Shown here in pieces: positions 8,501 through 16,664 of a stretch of DNA of 64,000 nt. The notes under the pieces were generated by a model. The model did not search any database, was not told the DNA's origin, and was given only the letters and a program-made list of their open reading frames with translations. Position 1 is the first letter of the stretch. Each line of letters begins with the position of its first letter. The stretch comes from JAOUEA01 sp963821935 (GTDB lineage Bacteria; Actinomycetota; UBA4738; HRBIN12). The translations under genes were made by a program, and so were the position numbers. The DNA lies in contig CAWGFM010000005.1 of assembly GCA_963821935.1 (NCBI GenBank), forward strand, positions 248,001 through 312,000, written 5' to 3'.

Positions 8501-9728
8501 CGTCGTGATCACGGTCGACTGGTCCGCCGACTCGCGCCGGCTCGTCTCGGGAGGGAGCGACGGCACGGCTCGGGTCTGGGAGGTGGGCACGACCGCTTCC
8601 CGCGAGATCCTGACGCTCGCCGCCCAGCAGACCAGATCGGGGACGTTCGCCGCGTTCTCGCCCGACGGGAACCACGTGATCACCGGGGACACCGGGATCA
8701 CGGCGGTGAAGACGTGGGACGTGCAGCCCCTGGGCGGTGCTGAGGTACTCAACCTCCACACCGACTTCCTCGCGCCGGTCGACGTCGCCTACCTCCCCGA
8801 CGGCCGGATCGTCGCGCCGATCGCCGGTGGATCCGTCGCGATCTGGAACGAAGCGAAGGAGGAGCTGCGGCTCGGACCGGGAGGGGGATCACCGGAGGCG
8901 GTCACGCGGATCGCCGTCAGCGATGACGGGAGCCGGATCGCGACGGTCCGCAACTTCAGCGATCAGGTCTCGGTCTGGGACCCGGTCACGGGGGACGCGC
9001 TCTTCGACGCGGCGACCGAACCGAGCGGCGAGATCTCGGGGATCGACTGGAGCCCGGACGGCGAGCACCTGGTCGTAGGGAACTTCGACGGGCACGTGAG
9101 TGTCGTCGACGCCGCCGGACGGACGGTCGAGGCCTTCACCGAGAAGGAGCCGACCAGCATCGAGGGCATCTCGTTCAGCCCCGACGGACGCTGGATCGCC
9201 ACGGCCGTGGCCAGCCCCGAATCGCCGAACCTGTACCACGTATCGCTCTGGGACTGGCGGGCGGGCCGGGTCGAACGCACGATCGACGGGATCGGGGCGA
9301 CCACCGTGGCGTTCGACCCAACGGGATCGAGGCTCGCCGTCGGATTGTTCGACGGGTTCGTCGAGGTCTTCACCGTGGCGAACCTGGAACGCGTGGATCG
9401 GTTCGCGGCGCACTCGGGCGCGGTGGGCGACCTCGTGTTCAGCCCGGACGGCGAGCGGATCGCCACGGCCGGCGAGGATGCGACCGCCCGCGTGTTCGAT
9501 GCGGCGACCGGCGAACAGCAGCTCGTCCTGCGCGGTCACGAGTACCTCGTCACCGGCGTCGCGTTCAGCCCGGACGGAACGCGGCTCGTGTCGGCCAGTC
9601 CCGACGGCCTGGTCCGGGTGTGGACTCTCGACCTCGACGACCTGATCCGGATCGCAGACCAGAAGCTGACGCGAGGGCTCTCCGACGACGAATGTCGCCA
9701 GTACCTGCACCTCGAGTCGTGCCCATGA
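5560..9728 (+). pseudogene. Cyclase-nSTAND1-WD40 signalling protein, two frameshifts
   Basis: One ancestral gene of about 1,390 codons. It starts at the ATG at 5560 with a class III cyclase domain (FLFADIRGYT, then LMGDGALCLF; both metal Asp present, and ALNLGARL with the Asn/Arg pair). An nSTAND1 NTPase domain follows at about 6195-7170 (NPYKGLRAFQEGD, FFGRE, P-loop VGPSGSGKSS, LVIDQFEEVF). Then come a single membrane helix near 7580-7650 and a long WD40 propeller to 9728 (repeated FSPDG and VWD units), ending DDECRQYLHLESCP. The frame breaks at the G7 run at about 5735-5741 and again at about 7165; in each case removing one base restores it. Likely a membrane-tethered sensor making a cyclic nucleotide. 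Domain residues are conserved throughout, so the breaks are recent or are sequencing errors. Confidence 0.85.
7173..9728 (+). CDS. Open reading portion of the nSTAND gene: end of NTPase module, membrane helix and WD40 repeats
   Basis: This is the longest uninterrupted frame of the broken signalling gene and is listed because it could be translated alone. From the ATG at 7173 (MATVIDTFGASRQLSFDRD) it covers the winged-helix-like end of the nSTAND domain with the VELAHEAML signature, and a charged ERDRKRTDEEV helix. A membrane segment follows near residues 135-160, then about ten WD40 blades with recurring SPDG and RVWD motifs. It ends in the EECR-YLH-like terminal motif typical of actinobacterial STAND-WD40 proteins. 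Without the P-loop part it would bind partners but not hydrolyse NTP. Confidence 0.6.
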   Translation: MATVIDTFGASRQLSFDRDPQTGTPTVELAHEAMLTAWPRLHRWIDASRDDLRAQHRLAAAARDWNEADQDPSFLLSGSRLEQAEAWQAGSDLALTPEESTYLVASVAERDRKRTDEEVRQARERDLERRSVRRLRTVVAVLTVAALVAGVLTVFATNQQGRAEQQERTAIARELAAASVANLDVDPERSILLALEAIDRTRSVDGSVLPEAEEALHQAVTTSRIELTSQGAGGNVDWSPQGTFVTEGPEDTGTIELRNAVTGDTVRTWTGHGIDMNDVRFSDDGSLLATGGDDGALKVWDRTTGEPISSVLGRGPALGQSFDASGSLLAGVWPDEGTLRVVDPVTGRLVQKIDGLDTLPLDTALSPDGQRVAVGMITVDEAAVFDVATGDELFRFPRHHYSVQSVAWSPDGRWIATAAGDSAVRVWDAATGRLEARLLGHTGVVITVDWSADSRRLVSGGSDGTARVWEVGTTASREILTLAAQQTRSGTFAAFSPDGNHVITGDTGITAVKTWDVQPLGGAEVLNLHTDFLAPVDVAYLPDGRIVAPIAGGSVAIWNEAKEELRLGPGGGSPEAVTRIAVSDDGSRIATVRNFSDQVSVWDPVTGDALFDAATEPSGEISGIDWSPDGEHLVVGNFDGHVSVVDAAGRTVEAFTEKEPTSIEGISFSPDGRWIATAVASPESPNLYHVSLWDWRAGRVERTIDGIGATTVAFDPTGSRLAVGLFDGFVEVFTVANLERVDRFAAHSGAVGDLVFSPDGERIATAGEDATARVFDAATGEQQLVLRGHEYLVTGVAFSPDGTRLVSASPDGLVRVWTLDLDDLIRIADQKLTRGLSDDECRQYLHLESCP

Positions 9729-9743
9729 GCGACGAGGGCTCCG

Positions 9744-9749
9744 TACACT
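9744..9749 (+). promoter_or_regulatory. Candidate -10 box (TACACT) of a leaderless promoter
   Basis: TACACT lies 5 nt before the GTG at 9755. The same spacing pattern occurs before pcrA, the sortase gene, acpS and glmS, so this probably starts a leaderless transcript for the small membrane protein and the gene after it. Confidence 0.4.
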
Positions 9750-9754
9750 GAAGC

Positions 9755-9919
9755 GTGGCTCGCAGGAGGCTCCAGATCCGTCCGCCCGGCTTGAAGCCGA
9801 CCACCAAGGTCGGGACCCTGGGACCGTACCGAGGTCGCTTGGGATTGGCGTGGGTCATCGCGCCGCTGCTCGCGGGGATCCTCATCGTGGTGGCCGGCTA
9901 CTTCGCGTTGTTCCGCTGA
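9755..9919 (+). CDS. Small single-pass membrane protein (54 residues)
   Basis: A short gene starting with GTG. The first 31 residues are basic and Pro/Gly-rich (ARRRLQIRPPGLKPTTKVG). One transmembrane helix follows (WVIAPLLAGILIVVAGYFAL) to the C-terminus, so the basic part should face the cytoplasm. It lies 4 nt upstream of the dimethylformamidase-like gene and is probably co-transcribed with it. I do not recognise a family. Support comes from its promoter-like element, the clear membrane-protein composition and the tight spacing. Confidence 0.6.
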   Translation: MARRRLQIRPPGLKPTTKVGTLGPYRGRLGLAWVIAPLLAGILIVVAGYFALFR

Positions 9920-9923
9920 CCTG

Positions 9924-11393
9924 ATGCTCGAGGCGTACTGCTGGCCGCCGAGCGTGACCCCTGGGGAACCGTCGTTCCTCCATGTCTCGACGGATACCGG
10001 TGCCTTCGACGTGGAGGTCGCTCGCGAGGGAGCGACGCGGGACGTGGTGTGGCACGCCCCATCGGTGCCCGCCGGAGAGCACGCGACACCACCCAACGCA
10101 GCGTCCGAAGGGTGCGCGTGGCCCGCCACCGTGGAGATCCCCGTCGGCCCGTGGCGGTCCGGTTACTACTCCGTGACGCTGACCGCCGGCACCGAGCGCG
10201 CCGATGCGTTCTTGGTGGTGCGGCCATCGCCCAGCGGGCCTCGGGAGCCGATCCTGCTCGTCCTGTCCACGTCGACCTGGAACGCCTACAACGATTGGGG
10301 CGGACCGTCGCTGTACACCGGTGCCAACCGCGTCTCGTTCGAACGCCCCCTGGCACGCGGATTCCTGACGAAGCCCGAACCCGCACGGCGGAAGATGCAG
10401 ACCGAGCCCGATCGGGAAGGGCGCTGGTTCTTCGAATGGGCGGAGCCGCTCGGACTCTCGGTCTGGAGCGGCGGCGCCGGCTGGTGGAACTGGGAGCGGC
10501 CGTTCCTGCGCTGGGCAGAAGAGCGAGGGTTCGGCGTCGACATCGCGATCAGCCAGGATCTGGAGCAGCACCCCGAGGCGCTCGGAGGTCACCGGCTGTA
10601 CGCGAGCGTCGGTCACGACGAGTACTGGTCGTGGGGCATGCGCGACACGCTCGACGACTTCACCGACGGCGGTGGCAATGCCGCGATCTTCAGCGGGAAC
10701 ACGTGCTTCTGGCAGGTACGGTTCGAGGACGACCACCGGGCGATGCGCTGCTACAAGTACCTCGCCGATGAGGATCCGGTCCTCGGGACGTCGGATGAGC
10801 GGTTCCTCTCCGGCGTCTGGTCGGACCGGCGCATCGCCCGCCCGGAGACGTGGTCGATCGGGCTCACGTTCACGCACGGGGGCTATTCCCGCTATGGGCT
10901 GGGCGTGCCGCGCGGCTCAGGCGCCTACACGGTGTGGCGCCCCGAGCACTGGGCGTTCGAAGGAACCGACCTGCGATACGGGGACGAGCTGGGGCGGGCG
11001 GACTCCGTCGTCGCCTACGAGGTGGACGGCTGCGAGCTCACGACGGGGACCGACGGGCGCCCGGTCCCCACCGGCGCCGACGGCGCGCCCGACGGCTTGC
11101 AGATCCTGGCCACCGCCCCGGCGCGCCTCTGGACGAGCGCTGAGCAGCCGAGCCGCTATGCGCACGAGCCCGGCGAGCTGGAGAACACGGCGATGGCGGT
11201 GTTCGGACCGGGCTGGCGCGATCAGGTCCATCGCGTCACCAACAACCACGCCTGCATCGGGGTGTTCACCAAGCCCGATGGCGGCGGCACGGTGTTCAAT
11301 GCCGGCGTCACCGACTGGTCGTACGCGTTGGAGTCGCCCGACCCGGCGGTATCTCGGGTGACGGCCAACGTCCTGACCCGCCTCTCGACGTAG
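9924..11393 (+). CDS. N,N-dimethylformamidase beta-subunit-like protein
   Basis: A 489-residue protein resembling the large-subunit C-terminal domain of N,N-dimethylformamidase (DMFA2_C type). Residues 1-95 look like a beta-sandwich. The core contains STSTWNAYNDWGG near 110-122 and SVGHDEYWSWGMRD near 228-241. In the characterised enzyme the mononuclear iron is held by a Tyr and an H-x-E pair; the HDE here fits that pair, so hydrolysis of an amide bond is plausible. The large actinobacterial family is mostly uncharacterised and the substrate may not be DMF. No small subunit is adjacent; the 54-residue membrane protein just upstream is its only co-directional partner. Confidence 0.75.
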   Translation: MLEAYCWPPSVTPGEPSFLHVSTDTGAFDVEVAREGATRDVVWHAPSVPAGEHATPPNAASEGCAWPATVEIPVGPWRSGYYSVTLTAGTERADAFLVVRPSPSGPREPILLVLSTSTWNAYNDWGGPSLYTGANRVSFERPLARGFLTKPEPARRKMQTEPDREGRWFFEWAEPLGLSVWSGGAGWWNWERPFLRWAEERGFGVDIAISQDLEQHPEALGGHRLYASVGHDEYWSWGMRDTLDDFTDGGGNAAIFSGNTCFWQVRFEDDHRAMRCYKYLADEDPVLGTSDERFLSGVWSDRRIARPETWSIGLTFTHGGYSRYGLGVPRGSGAYTVWRPEHWAFEGTDLRYGDELGRADSVVAYEVDGCELTTGTDGRPVPTGADGAPDGLQILATAPARLWTSAEQPSRYAHEPGELENTAMAVFGPGWRDQVHRVTNNHACIGVFTKPDGGGTVFNAGVTDWSYALESPDPAVSRVTANVLTRLST

Positions 11394-11401
11394 CCGCCAG
11401 C

Positions 11402-12787
11402 TCAGATCCCCTCGATCGCCTGCAGGCGACCGGACTTGACGGCCTCGAGGAAGGCGGCGTGGTCGAGCTCGTTCTGATCCGCATACCGCTCGGAGAACTC
11501 GACCAACGCGCGATCGAAGACATCACTCTTGCCCAGGTAGGCGGCGATCGCGATGGCATCGCCCGTGCGCGCATGGGCCCGCGCGAGCGTCCAGCCACAA
11601 GCCGTGGCGTACGCGAGCAGACCTTCCGGTCGGATCAGCTCGGTGTCGATCGATCCCTTCATGTCCTTGAGCTGGCGCCAGTAGAAGTGACGCGTCGTGT
11701 CGGCACCCTTGGTCCAGCCGAGGAAGATGTCGCTCGCCGCCTGCATCGCCCGCTGACCCTGCACGACCCGTTCGCCGTGGTGACGGTATCGGCTCTTCGG
11801 GATGAACTCCTCCAGCACGGAGCTCGTCGCCTCCTTGATCTGGAGGAACAGCGGATCATCGCGGTCCCGTCCTTCGAGGAGCACGATGAATCCCCGCGTG
11901 CCGACGCTCCCGACCCCCACCACCTTGCGCGCGAAGTCGACCACCTTGAACCGCTCCAGGAGCACTCGTCGATCGGGCTGCAGCGTGGAACGGTACGAGT
12001 GGAACTGGTCGGCGATCATGGTCTGGATGTCGTCGGGGAGCAACTCGGTCGGCATGTCGCGGAGCGGCACCACGATCGGCGGTGCGCTCGCGATCTTGAA
12101 TTCGCCGTCCACCTCGATGGCCAGCTTGGAAAAGGCATGCAGGCTGTCATGCATGCGGGCTTTCTCGATGACCTTCTGGGCACCCTTGCGAACGAGACCC
12201 GACGCGCTGTCCAACAGATCCTGCGCGCTCTGGTGGGAGTACCAGACATCGAGCGTGCCCATGCCGGCGAACCCCGCCATGGCCTCCCGATAGCTCTTGA
12301 CGCACGAACCGGTCGCTCCGACGATCTCTTTGGAAGTGAATCCGCGATGTCGGCCCGCGATCGTGAAGCTGGCTGCCATCCGCTTGACGTCCCACTCCCA
12401 CGGGCCGGGTAGCGTTTCGTCGAAGTCGTTCAGGTCGAAGACGAGATCGCGTTCCGGAGAGGCGAACAAGCCGAAGTTGGACAGATGAGCGTCGCCGCAG
12501 ATCTGCGCCGTCAACCCCGACCGCGGGGTGGGTCCGAGATCTGCAGCCATCACACGTGCGGCGCCACGGTAGAAGGTGAACGGCGACACCATCATGCGTC
12601 CGTGCCGTACGGGAACCAGGTCGGGTTCACGGCGCGCGTTCTGCTCGGCCAACAACGCGACCGGGTCCGGGCGGTCGGGCGAGGGGGTCCAGTCCCCATG
12701 GCTGGTTCTGGACACGAGCTTGCGGGCTTTCCGGCCCTCGGCCCTTCGTGCCTCAGCCGATGGATGATCCACCTTCGTCCTCGCCAT
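11402..12787 (-). CDS. DUF2252 family protein
   Basis: A 461-residue DUF2252 protein. The family is common in actinobacteria and distantly resembles aminoglycoside phosphotransferase-like kinases, but its substrate is unknown. Family signatures include MMVSPFTFYRGAA near residue 65, ICGDAHLSNFG near 95, DLNDFDET near 118 and WEWDVKRMAAS near 130. GDAHLSNFG and DLNDFDE resemble the HGDxHxxN and D-x-D catalytic motifs of the kinase fold. The chosen start is the ATG at 12787 (MARTKVDHPS). It converges on the dimethylformamidase-like gene with an 8-bp gap. Confidence 0.88.
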   Translation of the reverse strand: MARTKVDHPSAEARRAEGRKARKLVSRTSHGDWTPSPDRPDPVALLAEQNARREPDLVPVRHGRMMVSPFTFYRGAARVMAADLGPTPRSGLTAQICGDAHLSNFGLFASPERDLVFDLNDFDETLPGPWEWDVKRMAASFTIAGRHRGFTSKEIVGATGSCVKSYREAMAGFAGMGTLDVWYSHQSAQDLLDSASGLVRKGAQKVIEKARMHDSLHAFSKLAIEVDGEFKIASAPPIVVPLRDMPTELLPDDIQTMIADQFHSYRSTLQPDRRVLLERFKVVDFARKVVGVGSVGTRGFIVLLEGRDRDDPLFLQIKEATSSVLEEFIPKSRYRHHGERVVQGQRAMQAASDIFLGWTKGADTTRHFYWRQLKDMKGSIDTELIRPEGLLAYATACGWTLARAHARTGDAIAIAAYLGKSDVFDRALVEFSERYADQNELDHAAFLEAVKSGRLQAIEGI

Positions 12788-12871
12788 GACGCGCGCTCCT
12801 CTCAGACCTGCCCAGGAGTCTGGCACCATGGCCGCGACCCCGCATCGTCCCGACTGGACGATGCGACCGGC

Positions 12872-15134
12872 CTAGCCGGCTTTGCGCAACGGCGCGTAGG
12901 CCAGGAGCACTCTCTTGTCGCCGACGTCGGAGAAGGTGATCGTGGCCTCCGCACCGTCCCCGGAACCGCTCACGGCGAGCACGATGCCTTCGCCCCACTT
13001 CTCGTGGATCACGGTATCGCCGGGACCGACGGCTGGCGCTTCGCGCCGTGGGATGCCACCGGCCGACGGTGGCGTCCAGTCACGAGCCGGCTGCGCGTCG
13101 CCGTGGCGCGTGCCGCCGATCACACGGCCACCGCTGTCGTCCTCGCGCCGGAGCCGTCCGCCGAACGCCGCCTGTCGCGTGGAACCCTCGCCCTGCCGCA
13201 GGTCGAACAGATCCTCGGGCATCTCCCCCAGGAACCTGGAGGGCGGGTTGTACTGCGTCTGTCCGAACAGCGTGCGGCTCCATGCATGCGTGAGGTACAG
13301 CCGCTGCTGTGCGCGGGTGATGCCCACGTACGCCAGACGCCGCTCTTCCTCCAGCTGCGCGGTGTCGGTCATGGATCGGTAGTGCGGGAAGATGCCGTCC
13401 TCCAACCCCACGATCATCACCACCGGGAACTCCAGACCCTTGGCGATGTGCAGGGTCATGAGCGTCACGTTGGATGCGTCTTCGTCGTATTCGTCCTGCT
13501 CACCGACCAACGACACCTGCTCGAGGAACTGCTCGAGACCGGCGTCGGGCTCGCGGGCGATCAGCTCGGCGGCGACGCCCGAGAGCTCCTGCAGGTTCTC
13601 GATGCGACCCTGCGCATCGACGGTGCGTTCCTCCTCGAGCTGTCCGAGGTAGCCGGATTCCAGCGCTGCGAACTCCACCATGCGGGCGGGACCGGCGCCG
13701 TCGTCCAGGTGGTGGTACAGAGAGGCCAGGATCTGGTTGAACCCGGCCACCGCGCCCTTCGCACGCGCGGCGAGCACGGGGATCTCGTCCACCCGCAGGG
13801 CGCGCCTGCACGATCGTGATGTTCTCGTCCCGAGCGAAGGATTCCACCGCCGATACGGTGGCGTCGCCGATGCCGCGCTTCGGCGTGTTCACGGCGCGCC
13901 GGAACGAGATGACGTCGGCGGGGTTCACCAGCAGCCGCAGGTAGGCGAGGACGTCCTTGATCTCCCTGCGCTGATAGAAGCGGACGCCTCCGAACACCCG
14001 GTAGGGCGTGCCGACGCGCATCAGCACGTCCTCGAGCACGCGGGATTGCGCGTTGGTCCGATAGAACACCGCGAAGTCGGAGTAGCGGTAGCCCTCGGAC
14101 TCGCGCAGTCGCTCGATCTCGTCCACGACGAAGAACGCCTCGTCGTGCTCGTCGTCGGCGCGATACCGAACGGTCAGCTCACCGTCGCCGGCCTCGGTCC
14201 ACAGCGCCTTCGGCTTGCGCTGCTGGTTGTGCTCGATCAGCGCGTTCGCGATGGCCAGGATGTTCGAGCTGGAGCGGTAGTTCTGCTCCATCAAGAAGAC
14301 CTGTGCGTCGGGGTAGTCGCGCTCGAAGTCCAGGATGTTCTGGATCGTGGCGCCGCGCCAGCTGTACACACCCTGATCAGCGTCGCCCACCACGCACACG
14401 TTGCGATACTTGGCGGCGAGCTGGTTCACCAGCTGGTACTGGGCACGGTTCGTGTCCTGGTATTCGTCGACCATGAGGTAGCGGAACCGCTCCTGATAGT
14501 GAGCCAAGACCTCGGGGTGGTCGCGGAACAGCCGCACGGTCTCGCTGATCAGGTCGTCGAAGTCCAACGCGCCGGCGTTGCGCTTGCGCGTTTCGTAGGC
14601 GTCGAATACCTTCGCGACGGTCTCCTCGTAGTAGTTGGAGGTCAAGGAGGCGAACTCGTCGGGGCTCAGGACGCGTTCCTTGGCTCGGGAGATGCCGCTG
14701 GCCATCGCGCGCGGCGCGAACCGCTTCGGGTCGAGGTTGAGGTCCTTCAAGATGCCGGCGATGAGGCGCTCGGTATCGCCGTCGTCGTAGATGGTGAAAC
14801 CGCTGGGCACACCGAGATGCGCGTGTTCCCGACGGAGCAGCCGGGCGCACGTGGAGTGGAACGTCAGGATCCACATGCCCTTGGCGACCCGCTCGCCCAT
14901 CAGGCCCTCGATGCGCTCGACCATCTCGCGGGCGGCCTTGTTGGTGAACGTGATCGCCAGGATCTGGCCGGGTGAGACGCCTTCTTCTCGGATCAGGAAG
15001 GCGATGCGGTGGGTGAGCGCCCGTGTCTTGCCGCTGCCGGCCCCCGCCACGATCAGGACCGGGCCCTCCGTATGGAGGACCGCCTCGGTCTGGATGTCGT
15101 TGAGCCCCTCGATCAACGGGGAGACGGCGTTCAC
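12872..15134 (-). pseudogene. pcrA: UvrD/PcrA-type ATP-dependent DNA helicase, one frameshift
   Basis: SF1A helicase of nucleotide-excision repair and recombination control. The N-terminal part (15134 to about 13800) has Walker A VAGAGSGKTRAL, motif Ia ITFTNKAAREM, DEYQDTN and QNYRSS. The C-terminal part (about 13795 to 12872) has VTLMTLHIAKGLEF, EERRLAYVGITRA and a Tudor-like end with VIHEKWGEGIV. The frames meet at a CCC run (13798-13800); removing one base gives one protein of about 750 residues, the normal size. PcrA-type helicases are usually needed for growth, so an assembly or sequencing error is likelier than a dead gene. The start GTG at 15134 has a TACACT box 6 nt upstream. Confidence 0.9.
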
Positions 15135-15140
15135 AGCCTC

Positions 15141-15146
15141 AGTGTA
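15141..15146 (-). promoter_or_regulatory. Candidate -10 box (TACACT) before pcrA
   Basis: On the minus strand TACACT is followed by exactly 6 nt and then the GTG start of pcrA, the spacing expected for a leaderless transcript. Confidence 0.45.
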
Positions 15147-15231
15147 GGAGTCCCCGCCGACCCCGGAGGCGGCAGGCACCCGGTTCCAATCGAAGGCGTT
15201 CGGCTCGAGTGCGATGCGGAACGCCCGGCGG

Positions 15232-15237
15232 TACCGT
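15232..15237 (+). promoter_or_regulatory. Candidate -10 box (TACCGT) before the sortase gene
   Basis: TACCGT, 6 nt (GGAGGC), then the GTG at 15244. GGAGG is too close to the start to be an ordinary ribosome-binding site, which favours a leaderless start. This decides the GTG over the ATG at 15214. Confidence 0.4.
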
Positions 15238-15243
15238 GGAGGC

Positions 15244-15900
15244 GTGACCCAGGTGCAGACGCGCCCCGATGCGCCCGCTCCCCCGGCCCAGTGGTCGACC
15301 CGTCGCCGCGGCTGGCATCTGGTGCTGCACTGGTTCGGCGTCCTGTGCCTGATGGCGGCCACCACGTTCGGGGGCTACGTGGTGTGGCTGCTCTGGGGAA
15401 CCGGACTCAGCACCCAGCAAGCCCAGAACGACCTGCGGGCCGGATTCGAGCAGGTGATCGACACGCAGGTCCCCGCCCAGGCGCCCGAGCGCATCCCGCT
15501 GGGCAACGCCTACGCCCAGCTCTTGATCCCCTCGGTCGGCATCAACTTCATGGTGGTCCAGGGCACCGGCTACGAGGACCTGAAGGACGGTCCGGGACAC
15601 TACCCGGACACCGCCGATCCGTGGGAGGACACCGGCCGCACCGGCATCGCGGGCCATCGGACCACCTACCTTCACCCCTTCTTCAACCTGGACAAGGTGC
15701 GACCGGGCGACCCCATCACGGTGCGAACCGAGTTCGGCAGCTTCGGCTACGAGGTGGACCGGGTGTTCGTGATCCCCGAGGAGGGCTCCGGCAGGGTGCT
15801 GGACCAGACGAAGCAACCGACCCTGGTCCTCACGACCTGCAACCCGAAGTACTTCAGCTACGAGCGACTGATCGTCACCGCTACCCGAGCGCCGGCTTAG
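15244..15900 (+). CDS. Class E sortase
   Basis: Membrane-anchored cysteine transpeptidase that links LAxTG-type proteins to peptidoglycan in actinobacteria. The 218-residue protein has an N-terminal membrane helix near residues 27-52 and then the sortase beta-barrel. The catalytic residues are visible: His138 in GIAGHRTTYLHPF, Cys199 in LVLTTCNP and Arg208 in FSYERL. The class E feature is TLTTCNP-like rather than TLxTC alone. No sortase substrate with a sorting signal is next to it, so it is probably a housekeeping enzyme. It overlaps the convergent NAT gene by 4 bp. Confidence 0.93.
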   Translation: MTQVQTRPDAPAPPAQWSTRRRGWHLVLHWFGVLCLMAATTFGGYVVWLLWGTGLSTQQAQNDLRAGFEQVIDTQVPAQAPERIPLGNAYAQLLIPSVGINFMVVQGTGYEDLKDGPGHYPDTADPWEDTGRTGIAGHRTTYLHPFFNLDKVRPGDPITVRTEFGSFGYEVDRVFVIPEEGSGRVLDQTKQPTLVLTTCNPKYFSYERLIVTATRAPA

Positions 15901-16664
15901 CCTTCGCGCGCGTTCCCCGGGCCCGGGGGCCGGTCCAGGCCGATGCCGAACCGGTCGCGATAGGCGGCCAGGAGCTCGGTGTCGCTGAGCTCGGTCTCGG
16001 TTCGCTCGCCATCCCGGGTCTCGATGAGGGTCGACCCCGAGATCGTGACCCGGCCGCTCAGCGTCGGCAGGGTGCACACCGGTGCGTGTGTGAAATGCGA
16101 GTCGGGCGATGTCTGGTGGTAGCGGCATGCAGTCGCGAAATCACCGAGCAGCCTCGGCTCCAGAGAGAACCGGTACTGGGTCCGTCCGTCTCGTCGGAGG
16201 TCACGCCACCCGTCATCGTGCTCCACGATCGTGAACGCACCCGACGGATCGGTCTGTTCGATCCCCGGCGCCAACATGAGTGGCTCGAGGAAGTTGTCGC
16301 CGAACCCGACATCGGCCAGGTACGGCTGATCGAGATCCACCCGCAGGCAGAGATGGTCGAACGCGATGCCGGGTTCGCCGTGTTCGTCGACGACGCGCGC
16401 CTCGAGCAACGTCGTGTCGAACCCGAGCGAGGTCAGGAGCGTCGCGAAGGCGCCGTTCAGCTCGTAGCAGAACCCGCCCCTGCGTCGCATCGCGACCTTC
16501 TCGACGAGCGCGTCCTCCTCGAGCACGATCGGCACACCCAGGTGGATGTCGAGGTTCTCGAACGGCACGGACCGCAGGTGCGCCACGTGCAAGCGGTGCA
16601 ACCCGTCCGCGTCCACACCGGGACGCTCGGTGACGCCGATCCGATCCAGGTAGGCCGCGATCAC
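15897..16664 (-). CDS. Arylamine N-acetyltransferase
   Basis: NAT-family enzyme that transfers acetyl or propionyl groups from CoA to arylamines; some actinobacterial members act in lipid or polyketide pathways. The 255-residue protein shows the Cys-His-Asp triad: Cys66 in RRGGFCYELN, His104 in AFDHLCLRV and Asp118 in LADVGFGD. It also has VPFENLDI near residue 33. The start is the GTG at 16664, which overlaps the guaA stop in a GTGA, so it is translated with guaA. That link to purine genes probably reflects operon packing rather than shared function. Confidence 0.92.
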   Translation of the reverse strand: MIAAYLDRIGVTERPGVDADGLHRLHVAHLRSVPFENLDIHLGVPIVLEEDALVEKVAMRRRGGFCYELNGAFATLLTSLGFDTTLLEARVVDEHGEPGIAFDHLCLRVDLDQPYLADVGFGDNFLEPLMLAPGIEQTDPSGAFTIVEHDDGWRDLRRDGRTQYRFSLEPRLLGDFATACRYHQTSPDSHFTHAPVCTLPTLSGRVTISGSTLIETRDGERTETELSDTELLAAYRDRFGIGLDRPPGPGNAREG

